Shown: piece after piece, positions 48,601 to 56,243 of the stretch
How positions within the stretch are numbered: the first letter of the stretch is position 1
Layout: every line of letters begins with the position of its first letter
Source of the DNA: Adhaeribacter pallidiroseus
GTDB taxonomy: Bacteria > Bacteroidota > Bacteroidia > Cytophagales > Hymenobacteraceae
Direction: 5' to 3'
DNA length: 64,000 bases
NCBI RefSeq assembly: GCF_003340495.1
Contig: NZ_QASA01000001.1
Coordinates: 5,642,001 to 5,706,000, forward strand
The notes under the pieces: generated by a model
What the model was told of the DNA's origin: nothing
The model's input: the letters and a program-made list of their open reading frames with translations, nothing else
Databases searched by the model: none
Program-made: the position numbers and the translations under genes

Positions 48601-49376
48601 GTAGTGGTGCTACCATTGCGTAGAAAAGCTATACCGGGACTAGTGGTAATAGTAAGTTTACCCGTACCAGCCGGGTCAAGCGTTAATTTACCAGGTTCGT
48701 AGCCAGGCACCGCCGGGTAGGTAGGTGTACCGTCGGCTGTTAAACGGGCCGATGGAGCATCCACCATGGTAAAGCCTACTTTAGCGCCGTTTTTATCCGC
48801 TAAACCACCTTCGCTGCTATCAAAAATTAACATATACGGCAATGCCACGCCTATTTCGGAGCATGGTAAAGTGCTTAGCGGAGAGCAAGCGGTTGCACTA
48901 GCCGCTTTTTCCACGTTAATAGAGAAAGAAGCGCTAATAGAAGCTTGTGATTTATCCGTAGCTGTAATCCGGATTAAAGAAATACCCGTTGTGCTGGGTG
49001 CCATGCCGTTAAAAGTCTGGGTAGCAGCATTAAATTGTAACCAGGCCGGTAGAGCTTTGCCATCCGATAAGGTTGCGGTGTAAGTTAACGCATCGCCAAC
49101 ATCTGGGTCGGAAAAGCTGCCGGTATTAAAGGAAAAGGCTTGACCGCTGGTAAGGTTCTGTGCTTCTGGGGAAGAAACAATTACCGGCGATGAATTAACA
49201 ACTGTACTTATATTAGAAATAATTGCAGTAGCAAGCCCGTAAGTGTATTGGCGAGCCAGGTTTAATGCATTTGATTGCCAACTAAGTAATAATCCGGAAG
49301 AAATCAGGACTAGTAATAACCAATAACGCGTACTATTTGGCGTTCGATTTTGAATAAAGGAGTATCCTTTTTTCAT
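39672..49376 (-). CDS. Giant T9SS-secreted protein: malectin-like domains, sugar-dehydrogenase-like propeller, Ig-like repeats
   Basis: The protein has 3234 residues, is predicted to be secreted, and is probably cell-surface bound. An N-terminal hydrophobic segment (19-36) is followed by a He_PIG-type Ig domain (about 62-158) and a lectin-like/DUF1349-like region (170-440). Malectin-like domain I is at 545-725, a Big_5 Ig domain at 849-962 and a glucose/sorbosone-dehydrogenase-like propeller at about 969-1419. Choice-of-anchor-D domains lie near 1429-1535 and 2175-2292. An unnamed 190-residue domain occurs twice (about 1545-1737 and 1985-2170). Malectin II-IV are at about 2292-2449, 2617-2773 and 2972-3120. 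SprB-like repeats (2464-2612) and two cadherin-like Ig domains (2780-2967) precede the T9SS sorting domain (3147-3234, VNLYPNPNPGD...SAKLLIQ). Boundaries are estimates. It probably binds and oxidises or processes carbohydrate. Confidence 0.88.
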   Translation of the reverse strand: MKKGYSFIQNRTPNSTRYWLLLVLISSGLLLSWQSNALNLARQYTYGLATAIISNISTVVNSSPVIVSSPEAQNLTSGQAFSFNTGSFSDPDVGDALTYTATLSDGKALPAWLQFNAATQTFNGMAPSTTGISLIRITATDKSQASISASFSINVEKAASATACSPLSTLPCSEIGVALPYMLIFDSSEGGLADKNGAKVGFTMVDAPSARLTADGTPTYPAVPGYEPGKLTLDPAGTGKLTITTSPGIAFLRNGSTTTTTSATNSQLNALGVGVEASKQDFEIETTLLQPTAGTNKSEQAGLWFGLNEDNYVKIAAVSSTYGRNNFEFRREVNGLSSNTSAADKISTATPVTISKSIVKLKLVIKRGATATANGTVEGKYIIDGGAEVSLGTFELPASFIAGKQVSDKKLAFAGIYATHRLATTPVSYSFDDFSIKSLNNSATKTLAFLPNALDFTAVQGGTVTAKSTVLSANQDQPIVSFTPTTASWLKLPSAALGTITFGANNITSTMSPGLYEAKVVATAEGYEPAVLSINLTVSSPAVSQEVKVNFQDAYTVPPTGWVRDYGQPFGLKTGAYQDGNLEYGWRKRSDGTDLDLSVPGNGRNRNSSLTKPIDVLQATIMHMQADDIASSFNGTKTEGYWELKVANGQYDVTVSAGDASPSTTVPAVPEIHTLNVEGVNAINGFVPSGAAGSATRFKSNKVRVTVTDGYLTINADGGTNTKINSVHILPVDTKPYLLWSASSHNLVIEKGTTTTKTFSLDLNNSGNQENLPVSLSATYSAGASNWLSFDATHNNSEPNVTFDYTAAKNLPEGTYTATIMASATGYSSASTTVQISVVSSGSNQPYVISSTPANGATNVSVNTSSIAANNLYVPEVSGFKGGVDNTTLNAASVKVLKVAGSTTSEIQGVIQGTGGGDAISFSPTYALEPNTTYKFVITDAVKSYSGAAFLPYQATFTTGSVAAPTGSNSIEFAKQTIPGTTGKKYTSLTFGPDGRFYALRLDGVIERYNVNRETGMLSGAVEITSLVEKRGARSAVGLAFDPAATASNLVAWVSHCSAGLTNAPEFDGNLSRLSGMDLGSEELMVTKLPRSQKDHLVNNIVFGPDKALYFCQGSNSSMGNYDGTWQRDESLLAGSVLRLDLTKLAGITLPLDVRTTANLNVINAAPANNIRMSDGTYNPYATNSPLTIYASGVRNAYDLLWHTNGQLYVPTNGSAAGGNSPASVPGTRRPNGTFYNGPAIPATSGVQVQPDWLFRVNPLKPVGFFGHPNPLRGEYVAHRGYIDNPKYPSTISPDANYRGAAFSFELNKSPNGVIEYKSNNFGGALKGKILVCRFSGGSDIIVLEPGSMVKDPSVNSATANDKIYDIVNSQTGSGTNGITGLGGFVNPLDLTEDVQTGNLYVIEYNWNNTAGKTAQITLLKATAVSAQTGITTISPTEVIDNDVINGAAGKNHTITVANTGNSSLQVTGIILDGVDKTQFQLIGAPAPTAAAPVIIAPNSALTFNVAFNPTTTGVKAARIVVTSTNNAAKEVTLKGLGTAGLSGTNEPSLQAVLDVHGFKIVVGDNDKNTNIIHSSNYKAPILGEEVAVQQFVRAEDAPVTIKPLSVFGPQHTGGIVTAFGWYTSGDANAKNELFTVANSNYQTVDVQTTSNLSFDPGATTFGFYSRWPFFENRHLYSEDALNTFTGAVPHHVRVYPLKNADGTLVENAYIIATEEHVSGFDYQDVVVAVYNVKPANQVLAKKLAFSSESLAFNLTLGTPVSAQTVTLSASTGTPVVALTQSEGSSPWLTIPAASLGTLSFNVQDANLSPGTYSATVTASAEGYLAATFKINLEVVATGPTQPSNATMIVENLDKFPANDRLTFSLIQTPWHRTTPAVTPYNQNHDSVTVKISNRGTGVLTLKNLNLSNASAWKIAAVNNQPYDAAAKLPITIAPGSSIEATVQFIAKFTTGRIKILNDTLSIISNDDLEPKKKIVLHGLWQNKGEGANEPYLQEIVNAFGFKTNVGIGKTDGNEGTSIIANSDEIFSQYFVRADASKPAYAIQMAAYHGCCASVETLQWFAQGATTQTNILRHRALDGQSLLPLKASTDLVQAEASFSPTTTFGFKANSAYTDRTRNGEGRIGIRVYKAIDPKGNIIPNAYIIAHDYIANPGVTNYDYQDNVYFVSNIKPAEGPAYFSELAATPSAHDFGSGRVGTTNTRAITLNNLGKVYANGSDPAITIKSLEIKGANASEFTVAGLTTSTITAQATASVNVSYKPTSQGIKNAALLVHYNNSTSPLRIPLYGTGDNDCAAITAIKRIKGGADAAVTINGKQWEADKAYRQGSVQLDKPAVTPIAGTDDDVLYQTYLSASTNLAETRYQIPLANGNYMVRLHFVENFYTTMGSRVFSIAVEGETRLSNLDIFREVGYKAALVKDFEVTLTDGQLNLKFNPTANRVALAGLEVFAVSGSQSTLVLNQNAVTGANCNASNGSITLSASNASTTDLLYKLGMNGTYQSSPVFNNLAAGTYTFYAKENNTGGCETFKAFTIPTQENNLVFSVMAPVVTCEATTGSATISNITGGSGNYTITWNTAPAQTGTTATNLVPGTYTVTIADASGCSKTQEFTVTRTQNCGGTPEVTAIRINSGGTSYLASGNQQFVADTYFGGENRTGSIANGEILNTTDDELYRTERSAASFNYAVPVANGNVQVILHFAEIWFGAPGRGPAGAGRRMFHVDIEGGRKLTNYDIFAKAGGAMKAIQESFQVTVTDGILNINFTSGSVNLPKVSAIEVLPATNTPVNKAPVLATIGNQSATVGQAFNFTASATDADVNQIKAYSLVNAPENAIIKASTGLFTWTPTQAGTYTFTVVATDNGTPALSDEELITITVIDQSPVTNVAPVLAVIGNKTTTVNQAVNFTASATDADVNQKHVYSLINAPGDMVINDSTGVVNWTPTTVGTFTFTVKVTDNGSPVLSDEEQISITVNDTAVTAKAIRINAGGAAFTTADNRTFVADTFYGGVDRVGTPSTLDITNTTDDAMYQDYRSATNFNYSIPVPNGTVNVVLHFAEVYFTASGKRMFNVDIEGVRKLTNYDIFVKAGGARKAVRETFQVTVTDGVLNLDFTSGKVNLPELAAIEIIPQVTTGATVTVNNASSIEVGSKLNTGEKASVNLYPNPNPGDKVTIDLDGFNSKEAVSLTLRDLQGRVIQAQAVTVDTNGTTKINLVFANKLAGGEYIVVAVSNTKKVSAKLLIQ

Positions 49377-50290
49377 GAGTAGTTTTTTTGAAGAATTTAA
49401 ATAAAGTGATAGGAATTATTTTTGATTAGGTAAAATCTGTTCGTGAATATGGAAGCACAAGAGTGCCAGGAGCGATAAAAATTAAAAAATTAGTAGATGG
49501 AGCGATTAGAATGTTGAGAAGATAACTGGCTTATTACGAACGCAATAAGTTGTGCAAATTCGTTTGGTTTTAAAGTTTGTAGTTGTTTTTACATATTTCT
49601 AAAATTAGCTTCATTTATAAGTAACTTGCAGCACCTAAATATTTTGGCAATTATTCAAGACTTTGTAGAAAGATTTAAACAAGAATAATGCTGATTTTAT
49701 ATATTATATCTAAATTTTTTAATTTTTACTGTATAAATTTATAAATTCTTAATTTTTAGTTTGTAGATCAGCAAGTTAGCTAGATCTGTATTTTTGCCTT
49801 TTTATTCTACTTAGCAGTATTTTATGTTTCTGATTGTTAATTACCCAGGTGTAAAACTGCTTTTATTATCAATCATCTAGTTCTAATGCAAAAGTAACGC
49901 AAATTAAATATATAATAAACTAAATATTAAAAATATTTAATGTTTTTTCTAAAACTCAGACTGCTTCTTTCATTAGATTTAAGAATGGTCATTTTTAATT
50001 GTTCCAAAATCCTAATGAGTAGGCGCAAAATTTTTATATTAAATTCTGCAAATCATCCCATACAGTAATAGAAAGCTTTTAACAATCAATTTTGTGGTCG
50101 AGAATAGAAACTAGGTTATCCAGGAGAACCAATAAGAGGTAAATTTTTTAAAATTATAGAGCGGGGAAATTAAAATTTGCTTTAAACAAGAAATTTGCGG
50201 GATTAATCTGGTACTGTTTAAGTATAATGGATGGGCAATTACTTAGCAAAACAACAAGCAAAGCATACTTGAGAAATTAATTAGAAGGCA
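49377..50290. other. AT-rich divergent spacer
   Basis: About 0.9 kb lies between the divergent giant-protein gene and the secreted-protein gene at 50291. It must contain both promoters. I see no ORF, RNA gene or strong hairpin, and no convincing -33/-7 pair. Confidence 0.5.
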
Positions 50291-50998
50291 ATGATTAAGG
50301 TATTTTTATTAGTAGGAGTATGGCTATGGTGTACACCTAAACTCGTAGCGCAGAATGCTAAATACACGAAGATAAAAGCCGACAATGATGCTGTTAAAAA
50401 AATACCTAATAATCAAAAGTATGCGTATGCGGATTTTAAATTGGGTAGTGTAGCTTATAATACAGGTAATGTAGCTACCGCATCTTTTAATTATAACTTC
50501 TTACTCGATGAGATGCACTTCATCAGTCCGGAAGGTGATACGCTTTCGCTGGCTAATGAATACTTGGTAAAACTAATTACAGTGGGGCAGGATACTTTCT
50601 ACTACCAGCCTAAAGTGGGGTATTTACAAGTGGTGGCATCTTATAAGCCCGTTATATTAGTGGTAAAACAAACAATGCGGATTTTAAGAAATGAGAAACA
50701 AGCGGGTTATGATCAATCATCGGCTGTTTCGGCTATCAAGCAATTTAGCTTTTACCTGGATCAGAACGGCCAGGTAAAAAAATTACAGCCCAAGGGTAAT
50801 TTACTCTTAACCAAAGAGAATAGCTATTATATTGTTGATCAGAATTTTAAGGTGTTCCGCGCTAATAAAGCCGCTATATTAAAGGTTTATGCAAAATATA
50901 CCGATAAAATAAATACTTACCTCAAGACCAATAAACCAAATCTTAGACAGGAAACAGAACTTAAACAGCTGTTGCAATACTGCCAGAAGTTAACCTAA
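50291..50998 (+). CDS. Secreted protein of unknown function
   Basis: The protein has 235 residues with a signal peptide of about 20 residues (MIKVFLLVGVWLWCTPKLVAQ). The mature part alternates beta-like stretches (YADFKLGSVAYNTGNVATASFNYNFLLDEMHFISPEGDTLSLAN) with a lysine-rich C-terminus. The pattern suggests a periplasmic protein with an N-terminal beta sandwich. I do not recognise a family. It is followed by an AraC-type regulator on the same strand after 62 bases. Confidence 0.65.
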   Translation: MIKVFLLVGVWLWCTPKLVAQNAKYTKIKADNDAVKKIPNNQKYAYADFKLGSVAYNTGNVATASFNYNFLLDEMHFISPEGDTLSLANEYLVKLITVGQDTFYYQPKVGYLQVVASYKPVILVVKQTMRILRNEKQAGYDQSSAVSAIKQFSFYLDQNGQVKKLQPKGNLLLTKENSYYIVDQNFKVFRANKAAILKVYAKYTDKINTYLKTNKPNLRQETELKQLLQYCQKLT

Positions 50999-51060
50999 TT
51001 TTTAAAATTTTAAGAAAATAAGTTGCAATAGGGCGTTAGCTGATAATAAGATTTGTTTCC

Positions 51061-51873
51061 ATGATTTACTATACCCTTTCGCCCGCACCAGAGTTAGCTG
51101 CTTATGTCCGCTTTTTTTGGGTGCTCGAAAGTAAGGCTTCGGTGAACCAACCGTATGTGCACCGTTCTATGGCCGATGGTTGCGCCGAACTTATATTTCA
51201 TTATCAAGGCTGTTTTAAAGAAATATACAAGAATGGTAAACTGGAGAATTCGTTTACGGCCGGTTTACACGGACCTTCACAAAATTTCCGGCGTTTTATT
51301 ATCGACAAAGATTTTGGCATTTTCGGGGTGTATTTATATCCGTTTGCTGTAGATGCGTTGTTTGCTATTCCGGCTACCATTATAAACAATCAAATGCCTG
51401 ATTTGGTGAGTTTGCTCGGGGCCGAAGGAGCAGAACTGGGAGACAAGATGAATTCGGCGACTAATACTAGTAGTCGGGTAGCGGTAATATCTGCATTCCT
51501 TCAGAAAAAATTAATCAAAAATCAGGCGGAACTATCACCTGCTGTATTTACGGCTATTAAGGCTATTATTCACAACCAAGGAGTAGTAAATATAGATTGC
51601 CTCGCCGACCAAACTGGTTTTTCTAGGCGCCAATTCGAGCGAAAATTTAAAAATTTCTCTGGTTTTAGCCCTAAACTGTTTTCCCGGATTATTCGGTTTC
51701 AGGCTGCTTTAAAGGAATATGGCAACCGTCATAAATCGCTGACCGAAATTGCTTACACTTGCGGGTATTACGACCAATCCCATTTTATCCACGACTTTAA
51801 AGAATTTTCCGGCTACTGCCCAGGAGTTTATTTCTCAGGTAAGTCTGGTGATAATAATTATAAAGATAGCTGA
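51061..51873 (+). CDS. AraC-family transcriptional regulator
   Basis: The protein has 270 residues. The N-terminal region (about 1-160) is of the DUF6597 type seen in many environmental AraC proteins (SPAPELAAYVRFFWVLE). The C-terminal double helix-turn-helix (about 170-265) includes CLADQTGFSRRQFERKFKNFSGFSPK and LTEIAYTCGYYDQSHFIHDFKEFSGYCPG in part. The effector is unknown. The VOC-family gene just downstream is a plausible target or functional partner. Confidence 0.9.
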   Translation: MIYYTLSPAPELAAYVRFFWVLESKASVNQPYVHRSMADGCAELIFHYQGCFKEIYKNGKLENSFTAGLHGPSQNFRRFIIDKDFGIFGVYLYPFAVDALFAIPATIINNQMPDLVSLLGAEGAELGDKMNSATNTSSRVAVISAFLQKKLIKNQAELSPAVFTAIKAIIHNQGVVNIDCLADQTGFSRRQFERKFKNFSGFSPKLFSRIIRFQAALKEYGNRHKSLTEIAYTCGYYDQSHFIHDFKEFSGYCPGVYFSGKSGDNNYKDS

Positions 51874-51947
51874 GAATGTCGTGATTTTCCAATTTGTGGC
51901 GCTTGGGGCTATTTATCTTTACCAGCTTAAACCTAACAATTAGAAAT

Positions 51948-52322
51948 ATGAACTTACCCAATGGCCATCAAACCGTAATGCCTTACTTAATGCTAACCAA
52001 CGCCACTACGTTTATTAACTTTGTGCAACAGGTGTTTAGCGCTGAACTAACTTTTGAACGGAAGCGGGATGAAGATAAACTGATGCACGCAGAAGTGCGG
52101 ATCAATAATTCTACGCTGATGTTCTGCGATGCCACGGATGCGTATAAAGCGCAAACGGCTAATTTATTTGTGTACGTACCCAATGCCGACGAAGCTTACC
52201 AAAAAGCCGTGCTGGCGGGTGCCGAAACAATAATGCCTTTATCGGATCAGGATTACGGCCGCACCTGCGGCATAAAAGATCCTACGGGTAACACCTGGTG
52301 GATTACTTCGATTAAGGAGTGA
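51948..52322 (+). CDS. VOC-family protein (glyoxalase/PhnB-like)
   Basis: From the ATG at 51948 the protein has 124 residues (MNLPNGHQTVMPYLM). An upstream in-frame start at 51894 would add 18 hydrophobic residues and overlap little else, but it looks unlike the family. The paired beta-alpha-beta-beta-beta modules are visible in MPYLMLTNATTFINFVQQVF and TCGIKDPTGNTWWITS. This PhnB/YnfE-like subgroup lacks a well-defined substrate. It sits directly after the AraC regulator. Confidence 0.85.
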   Translation: MNLPNGHQTVMPYLMLTNATTFINFVQQVFSAELTFERKRDEDKLMHAEVRINNSTLMFCDATDAYKAQTANLFVYVPNADEAYQKAVLAGAETIMPLSDQDYGRTCGIKDPTGNTWWITSIKE

Positions 52323-52904
52323 TAAAGACAGCTACTGATTAATGTAATTCAGGTAGAAATTTAAAAATTTACCCTTTAACCTTGTTGAACTTAATAATTA
52401 TATTACTAGAGTAAAAGCTTTAGAAACTAACGCTAAACGACAAAGACTACGAATGTCCGAAAACACCCATAGTCTCTCTCGGGAATATCTCTATTTAATT
52501 AAAGGTTTAGCTTATCAGCCAAAAATAATGGGCAAACTTATGTCCTATTTTAACCAGAACTTATCTTAAAATGTTTTACAACTTACTCTGTAAAATCAAA
52601 CATTCTTACAAGGAACAAGCTTTTGCTATAGGATGAATAATTAACTTATAGAGAACAAAAAATTTAAAAAATTAAAACTAGTAAAAGAAGTAGTAATATA
52701 AATTCCTGTTTTGGTTAGAGTTAGTTTTATACCGCATACTCCACGGAAAGCACTACCTAGGCTTTCTACAATATACATTACAAACAATTTATTTAAAATT
52801 ATAAGCCGGAATAATTTCTCGCATTTCCTTAATTAATATAGATACATGCCAAATTATTTATCAATTTTGCAAGCTATAGATTTGAAGTAATTAAATTAAG
52901 ACGC
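52323..52904. other. Non-coding spacer before lysS
   Basis: It contains two copies of the recurrent AT word AAATTTAAAAA (near 52357 and 52661). No ORF, RNA gene or clear terminator is recognised. The lysS promoter is expected here. Confidence 0.45.
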
Positions 52905-54443
52905 ATGCAATTAAGCGAACAAGAAATCCGCCGCCGTCATGAGCGCGAAGAACTGGAAAAATTAGGCATCAATCCTTATCCTTCGGAGTTATTTGAAATT
53001 AACGCTTATGCAAAAGAAATAAAGGAAAACTACAGCCCTGAGCAAAATAATTACCAGGAGGTAGCTTTAGCCGGCCGGTTAATGAGCCGCCGGATCATGG
53101 GAAAAGCTTCTTTTGCCGAATTAATGGATTCTTCCGGGCGTATTCAGATTTACGTGTCGCGCGACGACATTGCGCCCGGCGAAAATAAAGACCTGTACAA
53201 CACGGTTTTTAAAAAAATGCTCGATATCGGCGACTTTATTGGCATTAAAGGTTATGTGTTTATCACGCAGGTAGGCGAAATATCGGTGCACGTTACTGCG
53301 TTAAAATTGCTTAGCAAATCGCTGAAACCGTTGCCCATTGTAAAAGAAGTAGTAGACGAACAAGGTAATAAAACTACTTACGACGCTTTAACCGATCCCG
53401 AATTCCGGTACCGCCAACGCTACGTAGATTTAGTGGTAAACCCAGAAGTGCGGGCCACTTTTGTAAAACGTACGCAGCTTACCAACTCCATGCGTAACTA
53501 CCTGAACGGCCGGGGTTATCTGGAAGTGGAAACGCCTATTTTGCAGCCTTTGTACGGCGGTGCGGCGGCGCGACCGTTTAAAACCCACCACAATACCCTG
53601 GATATGACACTTTACCTCCGGATTGCGAATGAGCTTTACTTGAAGCGGTTGATCGTAGGCGGTTTCGATGGCGTGTACGAGTTCTCCAAAGATTTCCGGA
53701 ACGAAGGCATGAGCCGTTTCCATAATCCGGAATTCACCCAAATGGAGCTGTACGTGGCTTACAAAGACTATTATTGGATGATGGACCTGGTAGAGGAAAT
53801 GGTAGAAAAAATTGCCCTGGACTTACACGGCACTACGCAAGTACAGGTAGGAGAACACACTATTGATTTTAAACGACCGTGGCAACGTTTTACCATGTTC
53901 GAAGCCATCGAGCATTTTACCAAAATTGATATTTCGGCGATGGAAGAACCGCAACTGCGCGAAACGGCTGCCAGCTTAAACATTCATTTAAACCCGAACT
54001 TAGGTAAAGGAAAAATTATTGATGAAATTTTCGGCGAAATGTGCGAACCGCACCTCATCCAGCCTACTTTTATCACCGATTACCCCGTAGAAATGTCGCC
54101 GCTGGCTAAAAAGCACCGAACTAAAGAAGGTTTAGTAGAACGGTTTGAAGCTATTTGTAACGGCAAAGAAATCTGCAATGCCTTCTCGGAGTTAAACGAC
54201 CCAATTGACCAGCGGGCCCGTTTTGAAGAACAACTAGAATTAGGTAAGCGCGGCGATACCGAAGCCATGGTGTTGGACGAAGATTTTTTACGAGCTCTGG
54301 AATACGGCATGCCCCCAACGGCTGGTTTAGGGATTGGCATCGATCGCCTGAGTATGATTATGACTAACTCTAAATCAATCCAAGATGTATTATTCTTCCC
54401 GCAAATGAAACCAGAGAAAACCGAAGACCAGTCGGAAGAATAA
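52905..54443 (+). CDS. lysS: Lysyl-tRNA synthetase, class II
   Basis: This enzyme charges tRNA-Lys with lysine. It has 512 residues. An OB-fold anticodon-binding domain (about 55-165) precedes the class II catalytic core. Motif 2 is [18 protein letters not shown], and motif 3 is [13 protein letters not shown] near the C-terminus. Length and order are normal. A strong terminator follows at 54538-54572. Confidence 0.97.
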   Translation: MQLSEQEIRRRHEREELEKLGINPYPSELFEINAYAKEIKENYSPEQNNYQEVALAGRLMSRRIMGKASFAELMDSSGRIQIYVSRDDIAPGENKDLYNTVFKKMLDIGDFIGIKGYVFITQVGEISVHVTALKLLSKSLKPLPIVKEVVDEQGNKTTYDALTDPEFRYRQRYVDLVVNPEVRATFVKRTQLTNSMRNYLNGRGYLEVETPILQPLYGGAAARPFKTHHNTLDMTLYLRIANELYLKRLIVGGFDGVYEFSKDFRNEGMSRFHNPEFTQMELYVAYKDYYWMMDLVEEMVEKIALDLHGTTQVQVGEHTIDFKRPWQRFTMFEAIEHFTKIDISAMEEPQLRETAASLNIHLNPNLGKGKIIDEIFGEMCEPHLIQPTFITDYPVEMSPLAKKHRTKEGLVERFEAICNGKEICNAFSELNDPIDQRARFEEQLELGKRGDTEAMVLDEDFLRALEYGMPPTAGLGIGIDRLSMIMTNSKSIQDVLFFPQMKPEKTEDQSEE

Positions 54444-54753
54444 CGGGTAATAATGGCAGTACAAAAAAGTTGATGAATTTACTTTTTAATTATTGCTGCT
54501 TCTCAAGCAAAGTAAAAATTTAAAAAAGGCTAAAACTAAAAGGCCTTCCTTTTTCAAGGGAAGGCCTTTTTTATTGATTAAATAACTCAAGACGAATTAC
54601 TATTTATGATGTAACGTTTTAAGTCAATATTCTCTGATACTAATCTATTTCAGGAATTAATATCAAATGTGAATTTTAACTTTTTGCTTCACTCACTTAT
54701 TATTTAATCAATCTTTCTTTTTATACGGGAAAGTTTTCCCTGGTTTTCAAATA
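54444..54753. other. Spacer with lysS terminator
   Basis: It contains the terminator at 54538-54572 and a copy of the AT word (54513-54527). No gene is seen between the convergent lysS and YtxH genes. Confidence 0.5.
54538..54572. terminator. Terminator of lysS
   Basis: AAAAGGCCTTCC (54538-54549) pairs perfectly with GGAAGGCCTTTT (54559-54570), followed by more T. Confidence 0.85.
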
Positions 54754-55128
54754 TTAAGAATGGCCTTGTTCGCCAGCTGCTGATCCGCCTGCTCCTTCGG
54801 CACCGGCTCCGGCACCAGGAGTGCTTGCGCCACCAGCTTTCTTAGCCCCTGCACCGGCACCGGCACCGGCAGCAGAACCACCAGCGGCACTTTCGTCGGC
54901 TCCGCCTTTATTACCTAAGCCAATTGAACTTAATAAAGCACCAGTATCAATTTTAGACAGGCTTTCTTGGAAAGTTTTTTCTAAGTCTTTGCTTAGTTTA
55001 CCGGCATAGTTTTTCAGGTTTTCTCTGGAAACAGTACCGCTATCCGGTGCCATTAACAAACCAGCTACTATACCTGCACTTGCCCCAGCTAATAAGGCTA
55101 AAATAATTTTACCGCTATTGTCTTTCAT
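54754..55128 (-). CDS. YtxH-domain protein with Gly/Ala-rich tail
   Basis: I prefer the start at 55128 (124 residues, MKDNSGKIILALL). An in-frame ATG at 55167 adds a 13-residue lysine-rich leader. Residues about 5-30 form a small-residue-rich hydrophobic helix (LLAGASAGIVAGLLMAPDSG), the hallmark of YtxH stress proteins. An amphipathic helix follows. The last 50 residues are almost only Gly, Ala and Ser (AAGAGAGAGAKKAGGA) and look disordered. It neighbours a second YtxH gene and is probably a stress- or stationary-phase-induced membrane protein. Confidence 0.8.
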   Translation of the reverse strand: MKDNSGKIILALLAGASAGIVAGLLMAPDSGTVSRENLKNYAGKLSKDLEKTFQESLSKIDTGALLSSIGLGNKGGADESAAGGSAAGAGAGAGAKKAGGASTPGAGAGAEGAGGSAAGEQGHS

Positions 55129-55286
55129 AGTGTTTTTAAGTTTAAATTTTTTAGATTTTGATTTCATTACAGATAGATTAATTATTAACGTTTAAAGCAT
55201 TACTAACGATAATATGCGTATAATGTTTTGATACGCATAAAAGCGCGAAAAATGCCTTACATTAATGTAGCAAGAAGCAGATAATT

Positions 55287-55688
55287 TTAAATTTCTTCAA
55301 TTATTTGGCGAAGTTCTTTTTTGCCTTTACCTAGTTTAAATTCTAAGTTTCCCAAAAAATGATCTTCCTGGCCTTCTACATAAGCTAAATCATCATCGGT
55401 TAAAGCAGAGTATCGGGTTTTTAAACGACCTTTTACCTCATCCCAAGTTCCTTGCATTTTAAGGCTGCTACCGGTAGTAGTTATGTTGTTTCCTTCTAAC
55501 TGGCGCATTAATTTACGAGCCACTTGGTCTAGCTGATCGCCGTAATCCAAAGCTTTGTTTTTTAAACCACTAATCGTATCCTTGCCCGATTCAGGAGCCA
55601 TTAGTAAACCAGCAATTATTCCGGCACTTAAACCAGCTAAACCAGCCAGTATAATTTTACCACTTTTGTCTTTTACATGCAACATCAT
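55287..55688 (-). CDS. YtxH-CsbD fusion protein
   Basis: The protein has 133 residues. The N-terminal YtxH segment (KDKSGKIILAGLAGLSAGII, then GLLMAPESGKDTI) parallels its downstream neighbour. The C-terminal half (about 78-133) is a CsbD-like domain with GTWDEVKGRLKTRYSALTDDDLAYVEGQED. CsbD proteins are general-stress proteins in other bacteria. Fusion of the two stress-associated domains in one small membrane protein is the point of interest here. Confidence 0.85.
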   Translation of the reverse strand: MMLHVKDKSGKIILAGLAGLSAGIIAGLLMAPESGKDTISGLKNKALDYGDQLDQVARKLMRQLEGNNITTTGSSLKMQGTWDEVKGRLKTRYSALTDDDLAYVEGQEDHFLGNLEFKLGKGKKELRQIIEEI

Positions 55689-55963
55689 AGTTTTATCAAT
55701 TATAGATTAGACGGTTAAAACAAATTAAAAATTTGTTTTTTATGTAATCCGTATTTCTTGTAACTCGCGCATAAAATACGGATTGCAATCTCTATACGCT
55801 ACAATACTCTAATAGTTAACCAACTAAAGCAGATACGTGCAAATGACAGAGAATTTTGTAAATTACTTTACTAATAAACAGCAGCTTTATTTTTGCTCTT
55901 TAAAAATTAATGCCCCATATAGCGTTCAGGTTACACTTTCTAATACCAATTAGCCGCTTATAA

Positions 55964-56185
55964 ATGGTTACACATAAATATTTACTGGTTGGAGGTTTGT
56001 TACTCATAAGTTGTAAAACCGTTTCCAATACTTGTATAGATGTAACTAAAATTCGCACCGATGTAATCTGTACCCAACAATATGAGCCGGTTTGTGGTTG
56101 CAATGGCAAAACTTACGGCAATGCCTGCACCGCTGAGAACGCCGGTTTAATCCAATACACCAAAGGCGAATGCCCCACCAAGTAA
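55964..56185 (+). CDS. Kazal-type serine protease inhibitor-like lipoprotein
   Basis: The protein has 73 residues. A lipoprotein signal ends LLLISC with the lipidated Cys17. A single Kazal domain follows (ICTQQYEPVCGCNGKTYGNA, then CTAENAGLIQYTKGEC), with the cysteine spacing and the VCG.NGKTY core of the family. It is likely tethered to the outer membrane facing outward or to the periplasm. There it could restrain host, predator or self proteases. TATTTTTG at 55888-55895 is a possible -7 element. Confidence 0.85.
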   Translation: MVTHKYLLVGGLLLISCKTVSNTCIDVTKIRTDVICTQQYEPVCGCNGKTYGNACTAENAGLIQYTKGECPTK

Positions 56186-56243
56186 CCATCTAACTTCGTT
56201 CCGGAAGGATACGTACTACCTTTATCTTTTATTAAGATTGAAC

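Noticed and set aside
39883-49083. Many open frames of 60-105 codons on the + strand opposite the giant gene
   Set aside because: They lie antisense to a continuous 3234-codon gene with recognisable domains, have no family features, and arise from its repetitive Thr/Ala/Val-rich codons.
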